NCBI RefSeq assembly: GCF_014648395.1
Contig: NZ_BMRA01000010.1
Location: 62,001-126,000, forward strand
Source: Micromonospora fulviviridis
GTDB taxonomy: Bacteria > Actinomycetota > Actinomycetes > Mycobacteriales > Micromonosporaceae
DNA: 64,000 nt
Reading direction: 5' to 3'
Below are positions 8,334-17,493 of this stretch, in pieces. The notes beneath the pieces were generated by a model, which saw only the letters and a list, made by a program, of their open reading frames with translations, was not told the origin of the DNA and ran no database searches. The position numbers and the translations under genes were made by a program. The first letter of the stretch is position 1. Every line of letters begins with the position of its first letter.

Positions 8334-10967
8334 ATGCGAAATCGGCGGGGACGTTCTCGTCCCACATGTGTCGCCATCGCCTCGACGGCGGTCGCCGCGC
8401 TCGTGCTGTCGCTTCTTACGGCGAGCCCGGCGGCCGCTCTCGTCACGCACACCATCACCTCGCCGGACGGTCAGATCAACCTCACCGTCACCGACCAGAC
8501 GAGCGGCGCGCTCACCTACGGCGTCACCGCCGGCGGTACCGCGGTCTTCGGTTCGTCACCGCTCGGCATCACCACCAGCACCACCGACTTCACCAGCGGC
8601 CTGACCTACACGGGCGAGACCCGGGCCGTGATCACCGAAACGTACTCGCTGCCGGCCGGGACGAAGCCGACCTACACCAACGACGGCCGCGAGATGACGC
8701 TGACCTACACCAAGGGCGGCGCGACGCTGCAGCTCATCGCCCGCGCGTACAACGACGGCATCGCCTTCCGGTACCGGATCCCCGGCTCCGGGGCCGCCAG
8801 CATCACCGGCGAGACCACCGGCTTCCGGCTCAACCCGGGTGACGGAGGCTGGGCCGCGCCGTGGAACGCCAACTACGAGCAGGACTACATCTACCGCAAC
8901 GCCGCCGGCCTCAACTCCGGCACCAACCTGACGATGCCGGCCCTGGTCTCGGTGAACAGCAACACCTACTTCACCCTCATCAGCGAGGCGAACGTCTACA
9001 ACTCGAACGCCAGCTACGCGCCCGCGATGCTCCACGGCGACGGCGCCGGCACCGGCCTGCTGAACATCGTGCGGACCCCCGACCAGGGCTTTCCGATCGC
9101 GAGCACCTACCCATTCCAGACACCCTGGCGTACGGCGGTCATCGCGTCGAACCTGGACAAGCTCTACAACAGCGACCTGATGCAGAACCTCAACCCGCCG
9201 GCCGCCTCGACCCCCTCGTGGGTCCAGCCCGGCCGGGCGGCCTGGTCGTGGTACACCGACGAGGACAGCGCATCCGACCTGAACAAGCAGAAGCAGATGG
9301 TCGACTTCGCGGCCTCGATGGGCTTCGAGTACATCACCGTCGACTGCTGCTACGTGCCGGCGGTCGACCTTCCGGCCATCTCGGCCTATGCGCACCAGAA
9401 GGGTGTGAAGGTGTTCGCCTGGGTCACCGCAGACGCGGGACAGACCCCGGCCGCGGCGACGAAGCTCGTCACCGATCACAAGGCGTACGGAGTGGACGGG
9501 CTCAAGGTCGATTTCTTCCTGAGCGACTCGCAGGCCGTCCAGCAGTGGTACCAGTCCATCGGTGACGCCGCCGGAGCCGGGCAGATGATGCTCGACCTGC
9601 ACGGCAGCACGAAGCCCGGCGGTGAGAACCGCACCTGGCCGTGGGTGCTCACCACGGAGGCCGTCGCCGGCACCGAGCACTACAAGTACCCCCCGCCCAC
9701 CACTGCCGCCGCCGACGTGACCTACCCCTTCACGCGCGGTCCCATCGGCCCGATGGACTACACGCCGGCGATGATCTCGCAGAACGCGTCCGTGCTCACC
9801 CAGGCCCACACTCTCGCGCAGGCGATCGTCTACAACACCGGCATGATCAACTATGCCGACTCGGCCGCCGCGTACGAGCAGTGGCCGGGACGCCACCTCA
9901 TGCGGGCGATCCCCACCAAGTGGGATGAGACGAAGGTCGTGGAGGGCTTCCCGGGGGACCACATCACGGTGGCCCGCCGCTTGGGCGGCGACTGGTTCAT
10001 CGCCGGGATGACCTCGCCGGCGCGCACGGCGTCCGTCCCGCTGACCTTCCTCGGCGCCGGCTCCTACACCGCGACGATCTTCTCGGACAACGCGTCGGGC
10101 CGGGTGCAGGTCAGCACGCAGACCGTCAGCAGCACCACCACGCTGTCCCTGCCCGAGATCGCCACCGGTGGGGTCGCCGTGCAGGTCTCCCAGACGCCGC
10201 TCGCCCAGATCGGAAGCGGCGACGCCCGGTACGAAGCGGAGTCCGTCTCCAACACCCTCGCCGGCGGCGCTTCCGCGCAGGCGTGCAAGGGCTGCTCCAA
10301 CGGGTCGAAGATCGGCAACGTCGGCTCGGGTGGCTCGGTCCAGTTCAACAAGGTGACCGCGTCGACGGCGGGCACCCACCGGATGACCTTCACCTACACG
10401 TCGGCCGACCCGCGATCCGTCCGCATCACGGTGAACGGGACCGTCCTGAGCACCGAGAACCTGCCGGATTCCGGCGGCTGGGAGTTCCTCAACAAGTGGA
10501 GCGTCGACGTGCCCCTGGTGGCGGGTAACAACACCATCAGGTTCGACAACCCCAGCGCCTTCGCCTCGGACATCGACGCCCTGACGATCGAGCGCGCCAC
10601 CGAGGCGGAAGCCGCCGGCAACACCCTCGCCGGTGGCGCCACCGCGACGAGCTGCTCCGGCTGCTCGGGGAGCTCCGCGGTGGCGGGCCTCAGCGGCAGC
10701 GGAACGCTGGACATCACCGGTCTGACCGTCGCGGCGGCCGGTAACCACACCGTCCGCCTGGACTACGCGAGCGCCGTTGCGCAGACCGTCCAGCTCCAGG
10801 TCAACGGGGGCACCGCCATCACGGTGAACCTCCCCGCGACCGGATCCTCCACCGCCGTGGCCACGAGGACGCTCGGACTGTCCCTGACGGCCGGTGCGAA
10901 CACGATTCGGGTCAAGTCGGCATCGTCCGCGGCCGTCGCCATCGACCGCGTGAGCGTGGTGCGGTAA
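8334..10967 (+). CDS. Secreted GH97 glycoside hydrolase with two C-terminal CBM-like modules
   Basis: This 877-residue protein starts with a Sec signal peptide (basic MRNRRGRSRPT, hydrophobic core, cleavage near ASPAAA-LV). Then follow a GH97 N-terminal beta domain, a TIM barrel (about residues 300-560), the GH97 C-terminal domain (to about 625) and two tandem CBM35/CBM6-like modules, each beginning ARYEAES or EAEAAGNTLAGG and carrying a CxxC pair. Asp393 in GLKVDFF and Glu442 in TTEAVAG occupy the positions I would expect for nucleophile and acid/base of retaining GH97 alpha-galactosidases, which fits the GH36 neighbour. A good SD (GGGGGA) precedes ATG 8334. It would trim alpha-galactosyl polymers outside the cell for the ABC importer. 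Confidence 0.9.
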   Translation: MRNRRGRSRPTCVAIASTAVAALVLSLLTASPAAALVTHTITSPDGQINLTVTDQTSGALTYGVTAGGTAVFGSSPLGITTSTTDFTSGLTYTGETRAVITETYSLPAGTKPTYTNDGREMTLTYTKGGATLQLIARAYNDGIAFRYRIPGSGAASITGETTGFRLNPGDGGWAAPWNANYEQDYIYRNAAGLNSGTNLTMPALVSVNSNTYFTLISEANVYNSNASYAPAMLHGDGAGTGLLNIVRTPDQGFPIASTYPFQTPWRTAVIASNLDKLYNSDLMQNLNPPAASTPSWVQPGRAAWSWYTDEDSASDLNKQKQMVDFAASMGFEYITVDCCYVPAVDLPAISAYAHQKGVKVFAWVTADAGQTPAAATKLVTDHKAYGVDGLKVDFFLSDSQAVQQWYQSIGDAAGAGQMMLDLHGSTKPGGENRTWPWVLTTEAVAGTEHYKYPPPTTAAADVTYPFTRGPIGPMDYTPAMISQNASVLTQAHTLAQAIVYNTGMINYADSAAAYEQWPGRHLMRAIPTKWDETKVVEGFPGDHITVARRLGGDWFIAGMTSPARTASVPLTFLGAGSYTATIFSDNASGRVQVSTQTVSSTTTLSLPEIATGGVAVQVSQTPLAQIGSGDARYEAESVSNTLAGGASAQACKGCSNGSKIGNVGSGGSVQFNKVTASTAGTHRMTFTYTSADPRSVRITVNGTVLSTENLPDSGGWEFLNKWSVDVPLVAGNNTIRFDNPSAFASDIDALTIERATEAEAAGNTLAGGATATSCSGCSGSSAVAGLSGSGTLDITGLTVAAAGNHTVRLDYASAVAQTVQLQVNGGTAITVNLPATGSSTAVATRTLGLSLTAGANTIRVKSASSAAVAIDRVSVVR

Positions 10968-10989
10968 CCACTCCCGTCGACCATCGGGC

Positions 10990-11020
10990 GGCGACCTCGT
11001 GCAGCCAACACGAGGTCGCC
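10990..11020 (+). terminator. Hairpin terminator after GH97 gene
   Basis: A perfect 12-bp inverted repeat (GGCGACCTCGTG / CACGAGGTCGCC) with a 7-nt loop begins 22 bp after the GH97 stop. There is no clear U-tract, as is common for actinomycete terminators. It marks the end of the sugar locus. Confidence 0.8.
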
Positions 11021-11068
11021 ACCCTGGATCGCGGGGCCAGCGCCGCGGTGGTGGTCGTGGTGACCGCT

Positions 11069-11695
11069 AGGCGGTGTCTTCAAAGGATCTTGGTGTCGGA
11101 TGATGTAGGGCGTGGGTCGTCGCTACGAGTTGTCTGACGTCGAGTGGGAGGCGCTGTCGCCGTATCTGCCGTCGGCGGTGACTGGTGGTCGGCCGCGGGT
11201 CGATGACCGGCGGGTGCTCAACGGGATCGTGTGGAAGATCCGGGCCGGCGCGGCGTGGCGGGACGTGCCGGCCCGGTACGGGTCCTGGCAGTCGATCTAC
11301 ACCCGTTTCCGCAGGTGGGCCCTCGATGGCACGTTCGAGCGGATGCTCGCCGGGGTCCAGGCCGACGCAGACGCGGCAGGGGACATTGACTGGCTGGTGT
11401 CCGTCGACTCCACGATCGTGCGAGCCCACCAGCACGCGGCCGGCGCTAAAGGGGGCGCCGGGAATCGGACGAACCACAAGATCACGCCCTCGGTCGATCT
11501 CGAGGTGGACTGACCACCAAGATTCACCTCGCCTGCGACGGACTGGGCCGGACGCTGGCGTTCGTGCTCTCCGGCGGCAACGTCAACGACTGCACCCGCT
11601 TCGCCCAGGTCATGGTCGCCATCCGGGTCGAGCGGCCGGGGCCCAGTCGGCCTCGGGTCCGGCCCGACCACGTCATCGCCGACAAGACATCCCAC
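11069..11695 (+). mobile_element. IS5-type insertion sequence, left-end fragment
   Basis: This is the left part of an IS5-superfamily element (IS427-like by gene layout). The apparent left end is GGCGGTGTCTTCAAAGGATC, preceded by CTA. The transposase is read from just inside this end. The element stops abruptly near 11,695, within the catalytic domain, and no right inverted repeat was found. The exact outer boundary is inferred, since the opposite end needed to confirm it is missing. Confidence 0.65.
11112..11695 (+). pseudogene. IS5-family transposase, frameshifted and truncated
   Basis: Translation from GTG 11112 gives the N-terminal IS5-type domain (LSDVEWEALSPYLP, GRPRVDDRRVLNGIVWKIRAG, WRDVPARYGSWQSIYTRFRRW) and the first catalytic Asp in SVDSTIVRAHQHAAGAKGG. 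That frame stops at 11513. The next stretch (TTKIHLACDGLGRTLAFVLSGGNVNDC, then VIADK with the second Asp region) continues in another frame. Two-ORF IS427-group elements normally use programmed frameshifting here, so the frame change alone need not be decay. Sequence similarity ends just after ADKTSHA, so the last third with the catalytic Glu is missing and the copy cannot transpose by itself. Confidence 0.8.
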
Positions 11696-11902
11696 GCTGT
11701 TTGGTGTCAAGCGGCGGTTGCCAGCGGCTGCTGAGGGCTGCTGGTGGTGACACCCGTGCGTGACATGGACCGGGATGTTGTCCCCGCGCTGAGCGGGCAG
11801 CGAAGGTGGTCGCCCGCCGATCTGGATGAGCGGGCGTTGGCGTGGCCCAGCCGACCCATGACCCCTGCAAAGCCTGGACGCAGCAGCCCGGTCGCGAGCC
11901 CC
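11696..11902. other. Junction segment between IS5 fragment and repeat copy 1
   Basis: No complete gene is visible. A 7-bp inverted repeat (GGTGTCA at 11703, TGACACC at 11748) encloses 38 bp. A short plus-strand reading frame from about 11758 to 11905 (MDRDVVPALSGQRRWSP and following) has coding-like codon choice but matches nothing I recognise. It may be the remnant of another mobile gene. Confidence 0.35.
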
Positions 11903-12512
11903 TGATCGGGGGAGCAGGTTGGGAGCAGCAGGGTGCACTGAACGGCCCTGAACCGCACCGAACGGCAGCTGATCGCACCCAACTGCACCCACCCCTGCCT
12001 GCGGCTTTGCGTTTTCGCAGGTCAGAGTCGGTGCAGCGTCCTGCTTCACACGGAGTGCTCAGCCAGTTTGGGCAGCAGTCGGCATTCTTCTATATCGCCT
12101 GGTGGGGAAGTATGCGCAGGTCATGGCGGTAAGGAGCCGCTGGATGGGCCGGCCTTGCATGTGGGAGCAGATTGGGTGCAGGTTGGTGAAGTGGTCACCG
12201 CGCCCGAAGTGCTCACCGACACCGGACAGTGGCGAGGGCTTTGACCTGCGGTGATGCGGTCGAGCGGTGCGGCGTGACCTCCCAGAGAAGACCGAAGTGG
12301 TCAGGCTCCGCTGCTCCCTGACTGGCTGGTGCCGGCCGTCGTCCTGGGGCCTGCTGACGCCCGTCAAGAGTGCGGTCGCGCATCGACGTATGACTCTGGG
12401 CCCTGCCGTGCTGGCGTCGGCCGAGATCCCGTTACCTGAGACGCGAATCCCACCGGCAATCCTCTGACCAGGGCTTCCTGCTTGGTGAGCTCTTCGGCGT
12501 GCCCGAAGGAAT
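11903..12512. repeat. Diverged 610-bp direct repeat, copy 1
   Basis: This stretch aligns along almost its whole length with 17,494-18,105, in the same orientation. Shared blocks include GTGGGAGCAGATTGGGTGCA, GTGATGCGGTCGAGCGGTGC, CGTGACCTCCCAGAGAAGAC and CAGCGTCCTGCTTCAC, separated by diverged stretches. Near the left end a 7-bp stem (11,997-12,003 with 12,016-12,022) is conserved, and two pairs differ between copies only by wobble-compatible changes. No recognisable gene was found on either strand. Minus-strand frames conserve short peptides, for example PDHFGLLWEVTPHRSTASPQ, but are interrupted. The copy lies beside the broken IS5 element. Confidence 0.75.
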
Positions 12513-12675
12513 CAGATTGTTGGCCCACTGCGCGGGGCGAGATCTGTCGGCCGGTGGGGGCTGAGGCGATCGAGTGACCAGGATGGGCCGCCGATCGACG
12601 TCGCCACCGACGGCGATGGGCGGCGGTTCGATCGCGGACCCCGATGTCGGTGGGTCCCGCTATTTTCCTGTCGTG

Positions 12676-13206
12676 ATGACGAGTGGCATGGGCCGGGTAC
12701 CGACCGAAGACGAGGAGGCCCGATTCTGGGGGTTGGTCGAGTCGGCATGGGCGACGTTCGGGCCCGAGCCGGCTTGCGTCCGGCAGGCGCTGGTCGGGCG
12801 TGATCCCGCAGCAGATGATGACAACGGCAGCCTCTACGCCCTCGAAGCCTGGATGGATCGGTTTTTGGCGCAGCTACGTCGGCTGTGTGCCGACCTGTCG
12901 AGCGCGGAGTTGACGGATTTGGACCGCGTGGTCGAGCGAAAGCTGTACGACCTCGATCGGCAAGAAATCCATGAGCACACCGACGGCTCGGACGACGGCT
13001 TCCTGTACTGCCGCGGGTTCATCGTCGCGGCAGGCCGGGAGTTCTACAACGCGGTTCACGCTGCCCCCCGGATGGCAGTGATGGACGCGGAGTGCGAGGC
13101 GATGTGTTACTTCTTCGCCCACCTGCACAACGAACGGTTCGGCCGCTACCCGGACACCGGCTCGGGCATCTCCCGCGAGTCGGGCCGCAATCCAGGCGGG
13201 TGGTGA
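12676..13206 (+). CDS. DUF4240-like protein
   Basis: This 176-residue cytoplasmic protein resembles the DUF4240 family: an N-terminal EDEEARFWGLVESAW helix, an ALEAWMDRFLAQLRRL helix, then a central DLDRVVERKLYDLDRQEIHEHTDGSDDGFLYCRGFIVAAGREFY block. The family has no known function, and it often accompanies toxin-immunity or accessory genes. The start is uncertain: GTG 12673, ATG 12676 and ATG 12688 are all in frame and none has a clear SD. It is the first gene inside the interval bracketed by the two 610-bp repeats. Confidence 0.7.
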   Translation: MTSGMGRVPTEDEEARFWGLVESAWATFGPEPACVRQALVGRDPAADDDNGSLYALEAWMDRFLAQLRRLCADLSSAELTDLDRVVERKLYDLDRQEIHEHTDGSDDGFLYCRGFIVAAGREFYNAVHAAPRMAVMDAECEAMCYFFAHLHNERFGRYPDTGSGISRESGRNPGGW

Positions 13207-13377
13207 CGAGTCCCCCTCTGACAAGGCGATCGAGCACGCAGTGCCGTCGACCGGGTGAGCATTTATCAAAGACAGCTTGATCGGGTGCACTGTCATGCCG
13301 ATGAGCGGGCGTCTGGTCGGTACCGCACCTGACGTCCCCACCTGCCTCTCCCGGATGACAGTACGTAAGGTCAAGGC

Positions 13378-13872
13378 ATGATCGAATCCCAACGCGAAGC
13401 CGTACCGCGCAACGACGGTGGCGAGCTCGACACCACCCTCGCCTTCTTGTCCTTCGCTCGATCATGCGTGCTGAAGAAGGTCGCCGGCTTGAACGAGGAG
13501 CAGCTGCGGCGCCGCCTGGTCGTCTCCGACACCACACTGCTGGGCCTGGTCCAGCACCTGACCGACGCCGAACGGTACTGGTTCGGCTACACGTTCGCCG
13601 GCGACCCGCGCTACGCCGACGTCGACTTCGACATGGTGGTCGAGCCGGACCGGTCCCCGGAACAGATCATCGCCGGCTACCGGACCGCGATCGCCGACAG
13701 CGACGCCCACATCATCGCGGCCGCTGGCCCCGACCTCCTCACCGCGCAGCCGGTCGGTGACGCGCCTCGTACGCTTCGCTGGGTGCTCGCCCACATGACG
13801 AGCGAGACCATCCGGCATGCCGGTCACGCCGACATCCTGCGAGAGCTCATCGACGGTGCCACCGGCCGGTAG
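13378..13872 (+). CDS. DinB/DUF664-family putative metal-dependent enzyme
   Basis: This 164-residue protein has the DinB four-helix-bundle pattern. Candidate metal ligands are the His in GLVQHLTDAERYWF and the two His of HMTSETIRHAGHADILRELIDG, the usual DUF664 triad. Related actinobacterial proteins are thiol-dependent transferases or isomerases that use mycothiol; whether this one does is inference. ATG 13378 is preceded by AAGG with short spacing. The neighbours are unrelated small genes, so no pathway can be assigned. Confidence 0.85.
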   Translation: MIESQREAVPRNDGGELDTTLAFLSFARSCVLKKVAGLNEEQLRRRLVVSDTTLLGLVQHLTDAERYWFGYTFAGDPRYADVDFDMVVEPDRSPEQIIAGYRTAIADSDAHIIAAAGPDLLTAQPVGDAPRTLRWVLAHMTSETIRHAGHADILRELIDGATGR

Positions 13873-14099
13873 GAGATCGCGACTCGGAGCCGTACCCCAT
13901 CCGGTGCAACGCAGCCTCGTGGAGCACTCGGAGACCACCAACGGCCCGAAGGGCCGGCAAGGTGACGGTGAGGAACGCACGAATCTGCCGCTGTCCGCGC
14001 GCGTCAGTTGCGCCTGGCGCCGTGCGCTGTCATGCCGAGAAGAGTATGTGTGTCATTGCCCGGCCGGCTGTTCGGTTTGCCGGTTGGGAGACTTGCCGG

Positions 14100-14762
14100 A
14101 TGATTGCCTCTGCGGAGCGGCGTGACGTCATTGGGCAGGTCGCACAGCGCATTCCCGCACCCGACGGCCCTGGATGTCTCCGCGTTGCTGTCGACGGCCC
14201 GGACGGATCCGGCAAGAGCACGTTCGCCGACGAACTCGCCGCGGCCGTGCGCGCTCTCGGCCGCCGTGTCGTGCGGATATCACTCGACGACTTCCACAAC
14301 GTCCGAGCGGTCCGGTACCGACAGGGACGCGAGTCGCCGGAAGGCTTCTGGCAGGACTCATACAACTACCTGCGATTCCAGAGCGACGTCCTGGATCCGT
14401 TCGGCCCGGCCGGCTCCCGGCGATACCGGCCAGCCGCGCATGACCTCGCGACCGACATCATCCTCGACCCGGAACCCCTTACTGCCCTTCCTGGGACGGT
14501 GCTCGTCGTCGACGGGCTCTTTCTGCATCGGGACGAGATCGTCATGGCCTGGGACTTGTCGGTGTTCCTGGATGTCCCCTTCGATGAAACGGCCAGGCGT
14601 ATGGCCGCTCGTGACGGCACGAACCCCGATCCAGAGCACCCGAGCATGCGGCGCTACGTGGAGGCCCAGCGCATCTACTTCAGAGCCTGCTCCCCGCAAC
14701 AGCGAGCCGATATCCTCATCGACAACCGCGATGTCAGCGCTCCGCGGATCATCGGCAGATGA
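14100..14762 (+). CDS. Uridine-kinase-like P-loop NTPase
   Basis: This 220-residue protein has a clear Walker A motif, GPDGSGKS (residues 33-40), a following SLDDFHNVRAVRYRQGRESPEGFWQDSYNY block typical of uridine/phosphoribulokinase-like kinases, and a Walker B-like VLVVDGLFL. It probably phosphorylates a nucleoside or other small hydroxylated substrate. ATG 14100 is supported by GGGAG 9 bp upstream; a longer frame to 13962 lacks homology-like sequence. It stands alone on the plus strand and converges with the esterase gene. Confidence 0.82.
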   Translation: MIASAERRDVIGQVAQRIPAPDGPGCLRVAVDGPDGSGKSTFADELAAAVRALGRRVVRISLDDFHNVRAVRYRQGRESPEGFWQDSYNYLRFQSDVLDPFGPAGSRRYRPAAHDLATDIILDPEPLTALPGTVLVVDGLFLHRDEIVMAWDLSVFLDVPFDETARRMAARDGTNPDPEHPSMRRYVEAQRIYFRACSPQQRADILIDNRDVSAPRIIGR

Positions 14763-14904
14763 CGTACTCAACTGCCGCTGAGTGTGCGCGGAACTGCCGA
14801 ATTGCGGACGTTGCTTTGAGTGGCATGGCCGGGTTGTTGGGTTCCCGTCGTTGACCGCGTACCGCTGCCGGGTGTCCTGGTGTGTGGTCACCCGGCAGCG
14901 GCGG

Positions 14905-15645
14905 TTACGCCGTCAGCCGCGCCTGGTGCAGGGTTGCGGCCAGCTCGACCGGTCGGCTGAGCATCGGCCAATGCCAGGTCGGCAGTTCCTCGTAGCGCCA
15001 CGCGTCGTCGGCCATGTGGCGGTACAGCGGCAGTGTCGCGGCCATCCCCTGCACCTGCGCGGCGGTGAAGCTTGACAGCACGCCGAGTCTTGGCAGCTTC
15101 TCCCACGCCCCGGTCAGCCGGACCGGGGCGGTGGCGGTCGCCCACGGCTGGTCAACCGACCGCTCGCGCAGCAGCGTGACGATCGAGTCATCCACGTCGG
15201 GCACGCTGGCAGCCAGGTCGGCCCAGGGCGGCGGCGGCAGCCGCCACCCGTCACCGTGGTCGGCCACCAATGCCGCGTTGCGCTCGCGCTCGGCCGGCGG
15301 GGTGAACTCGACCTGGGTCACCCCGTCGGGCAGCGGGCCGGTGTCGACATAGACCAGCTGGGCGACGCGGTCGGTGACGCGGTCGGCGGCCGCGGTGACG
15401 ACGCTACCGGCGTAGCTGTGCCCGACGAGGACCACGTCGCGAAGGTCCTCGTAGCGCAGGAGGTTGACCACGTCGGTGACGTGGACATCGAGGTCGGTGT
15501 CGGGACGGGCCAGGTGAGCGCGCTCCCCGAGGCCGGTCAGGCTGATCGGGTACACGTCGTGGCCGTGCCGGCGTAGTTCAGCGGCCGTCGAATGCCAGGC
15601 CCAGGCGCCGAGCCAGAACCCGGGGACCAGTACGAATGTCGTCAT
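14905..15645 (-). CDS. Alpha/beta hydrolase, salicylate-esterase-like
   Basis: This 246-residue hydrolase has the oxyanion segment VPGFWLGAWAW, the nucleophile elbow GHSYAG (Ser77) and a C-terminal catalytic His in PTWHWPM. The compact lid-less layout matches plant methyl-salicylate-esterase-like enzymes common in actinomycetes. The substrate is unknown. The gene is divergent from a WYL-domain regulator with 56 bp between starts. This is the usual arrangement of such a regulator with its target, so repression of this esterase by its neighbour is likely. Confidence 0.88.
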   Translation of the reverse strand: MTTFVLVPGFWLGAWAWHSTAAELRRHGHDVYPISLTGLGERAHLARPDTDLDVHVTDVVNLLRYEDLRDVVLVGHSYAGSVVTAAADRVTDRVAQLVYVDTGPLPDGVTQVEFTPPAERERNAALVADHGDGWRLPPPPWADLAASVPDVDDSIVTLLRERSVDQPWATATAPVRLTGAWEKLPRLGVLSSFTAAQVQGMAATLPLYRHMADDAWRYEELPTWHWPMLSRPVELAATLHQARLTA

Positions 15646-15667
15646 GCGCGGTACGCTACGTTCAATA

Positions 15668-15686
15668 CCGGACAGTTTCCGCCCGG
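15668..15686. promoter_or_regulatory. Candidate operator for the WYL regulator
   Basis: An imperfect 8-3-8 inverted repeat (CCGGACAG-TTT-CCGCCCGG, 6 of 8 pairs) lies between the divergent esterase and WYL-regulator genes. It resembles the CTGACAG-type sites I associate with YafY-like regulators. Function is inferred from position. Confidence 0.45.
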
Positions 15687-15701
15687 ATTAGGAGGACGTC
15701 T

Positions 15702-16667
15702 TTGGCCAGGCCGACAGCGCGGGTACTGGCCCTGCTAGAGGTCCTCCAGTCGGGCGGCGCATTCAACGTCGGCGACCTGGCCCGCCGGCTCGGCGTCGAC
15801 GAGCGCACCGTCCGCCGCTACGCGACCCACCTCCTCGACCTGGGCATCCCGGTCGAAGCGCGCCGTGGCCGCTACGGCGGGTACCGGCTCGCGCCCGGAT
15901 ACAAGTTGCCGCCGCTCATGCTCACCGATGAGGAGGCGGTCGCCATTGCCCTCGGCCTTGCCGCCGGGTTCCGCGCGGGACTGGTCACATCCGATCACGC
16001 GGCCGCCGAGAGCGCCGCCGCCAAGCTGCGCCGGGTACTGCCAGCCGTCCTTGCCCGGCGCATCGACGCCCTACTGATCACCATGGACGTCACCGGACCC
16101 GTCCGACAACCCGCCCCGCCCGGCACCGAGGTGCTGCTGGTGCTCGCCGAGGCGGCCCGCCACCGACACCCGGTACAGCTGACCTACACCAACTGGCATG
16201 GCCGCTCCAGCGAGGAACGCGGCCTGGACCCGTACGGGCTGGTCTTCCACAACGGCCGCTGGTACGTCACCGGTCGCGACCACGCCAGCGAATCCGTGCG
16301 GACATTCCGACTCGACCGCATCAGCGCTATCCGCGGCACCGACGGGGCGTTCGAGGTACCGGCCGGGTTCGACCCCACCGGCCACGTCCTCGCCGGACTG
16401 GCCTCGGTGCCCTACGCCCACGACGTCTCGGTCCTGCTGCACACCAGCCTCGCCCAGGCACGGCGGCGGATCCTTCCCTCGGTCGGCACACTCACCGAGG
16501 TCGCCAACGGAGTGCGGCTGACCACCCGAGCCGAACACCTCGACGGCGCCGCCCAGATGCTGGCCGGGCTCGGCTGGCCCTTCACCATCGAACGGCCCGC
16601 CGCACTCAGAGCCGAGGTGCGCGCGCTGGCCGCTCGCCTACTCACCCACGCAGACGCAGGCGAGTAG
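15702..16667 (+). CDS. YafY-family transcriptional regulator (HTH plus WYL domain)
   Basis: This 321-residue regulator has an N-terminal DeoR-like winged helix (about residues 5-60, DLARRLGVDERTVRRYATHL) and a WYL domain (about 140-320), with FHNGRWYVTGRDHASESVRTFRLDRI as its ligand-sensing core. The start is TTG 15702, chosen because GGAGGA lies 5 bp upstream and homology begins with ARPTARVLALLE; upstream in-frame codons lack an SD. It is divergent from the esterase gene. Confidence 0.9.
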   Translation: MARPTARVLALLEVLQSGGAFNVGDLARRLGVDERTVRRYATHLLDLGIPVEARRGRYGGYRLAPGYKLPPLMLTDEEAVAIALGLAAGFRAGLVTSDHAAAESAAAKLRRVLPAVLARRIDALLITMDVTGPVRQPAPPGTEVLLVLAEAARHRHPVQLTYTNWHGRSSEERGLDPYGLVFHNGRWYVTGRDHASESVRTFRLDRISAIRGTDGAFEVPAGFDPTGHVLAGLASVPYAHDVSVLLHTSLAQARRRILPSVGTLTEVANGVRLTTRAEHLDGAAQMLAGLGWPFTIERPAALRAEVRALAARLLTHADAGE

Positions 16668-16858
16668 GCCGCCACCAGCGTCCCGTCGAAGTTGGTAGGT
16701 CGGCCAGCATGAAACATCCGCTCTTGCCGCGATCCGCTTGCCGCCGGCCTCACGACGGGTCGGGCTGGCTGGCGGCCGGACATGCCGAAGACAGCGCACC
16801 CTGCGTGCTCGTGAAAGAGGCTGCGTGCGACGCCTCGACTCGCCTGATGGAGACACAC

Positions 16859-17302
16859 ATGGACGTGGCATGGATCGCGATCGATCCCGGAAGTGGCGAC
16901 CTGGCCTCCACGGAGACCCGGTCTGACGTCGACGGCTTCATGTCGCGGCTCCAGCACCTTCTCGGCGCCCGAGAGGGATACACGGAGGTTCGCCGCGTCG
17001 AGGCGGACTACCCTCTGTTGACGTTCTCGTTCAAAGGGGACTACGCAGTCATGCACCTGTTTGAGTCCCCGGACGACTGCCGCCTTCTTCTTGGGGATGG
17101 CGTGCTGCCCGAGACGAAAACAGTCGAACTCCCGGTGCTCGGCGGCGACTGCACATTCTCGGGTGGCTTCGTCTCCAGCATGGCCAAGGCAACAGAGGCA
17201 ATCGCAGCCTTCATCGACGGTGCTCCAGCCAAACCACTCGGAGAGTGGGTTCGGCATAAGCCTGCGGAGTGGGCAGGCGCACCCAGGGTCGGGCACCCGT
17301 GA
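16859..17302 (+). CDS. Small acidic protein of unknown function, immunity-protein-like
   Basis: This 147-residue acidic, soluble protein has no signal peptide or membrane segment. I do not recognise the family with certainty. Its size, the alternating beta pattern around LLTFSFKGDYAVMHLFES and the C-terminal helix with GEW resemble small immunity proteins such as Imm1, but no polymorphic toxin gene is nearby, so this is speculative. ATG 16859 was preferred because GGAG lies 6 bp upstream; ATG 16847 is also in frame. It is the last intact gene before repeat copy 2. Confidence 0.6.
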   Translation: MDVAWIAIDPGSGDLASTETRSDVDGFMSRLQHLLGAREGYTEVRRVEADYPLLTFSFKGDYAVMHLFESPDDCRLLLGDGVLPETKTVELPVLGGDCTFSGGFVSSMAKATEAIAAFIDGAPAKPLGEWVRHKPAEWAGAPRVGHP

Positions 17303-17493
17303 CTTCTTGTACGAGGCGATTGGTCACACGATCAGTCTCACGCAACGCGTCCTGAGCTCATCTGCCGCCAGCCGTGCGCGCGCTGCTCAGCACACCGGTC
17401 GCGCTGAGTAAGCGTCAGCCTCGGTCCTGTTTCTTGAGAACGTGTCGAAGCGGAGCGCCAAGGCGCCGGGCGACGCCGCGGTCGGCTGCCGGG

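Noticed and set aside
8556..10748. 730-codon minus-strand frame opposite GH97
   Set aside because: Low-complexity Gly/Arg/Val composition and complete overlap with a well-supported secreted enzyme.
11900..12060. Possible tRNA or integrase attachment site at the left end of the repeats
   Set aside because: The hairpin is real, but no cloverleaf, CCA-adjacent acceptor stem or 3' tRNA end could be drawn.
16859..17302. Immunity gene of a toxin system
   Set aside because: No toxin, secretion or Rhs/WXG gene is nearby, so the resemblance is kept only as a remark.
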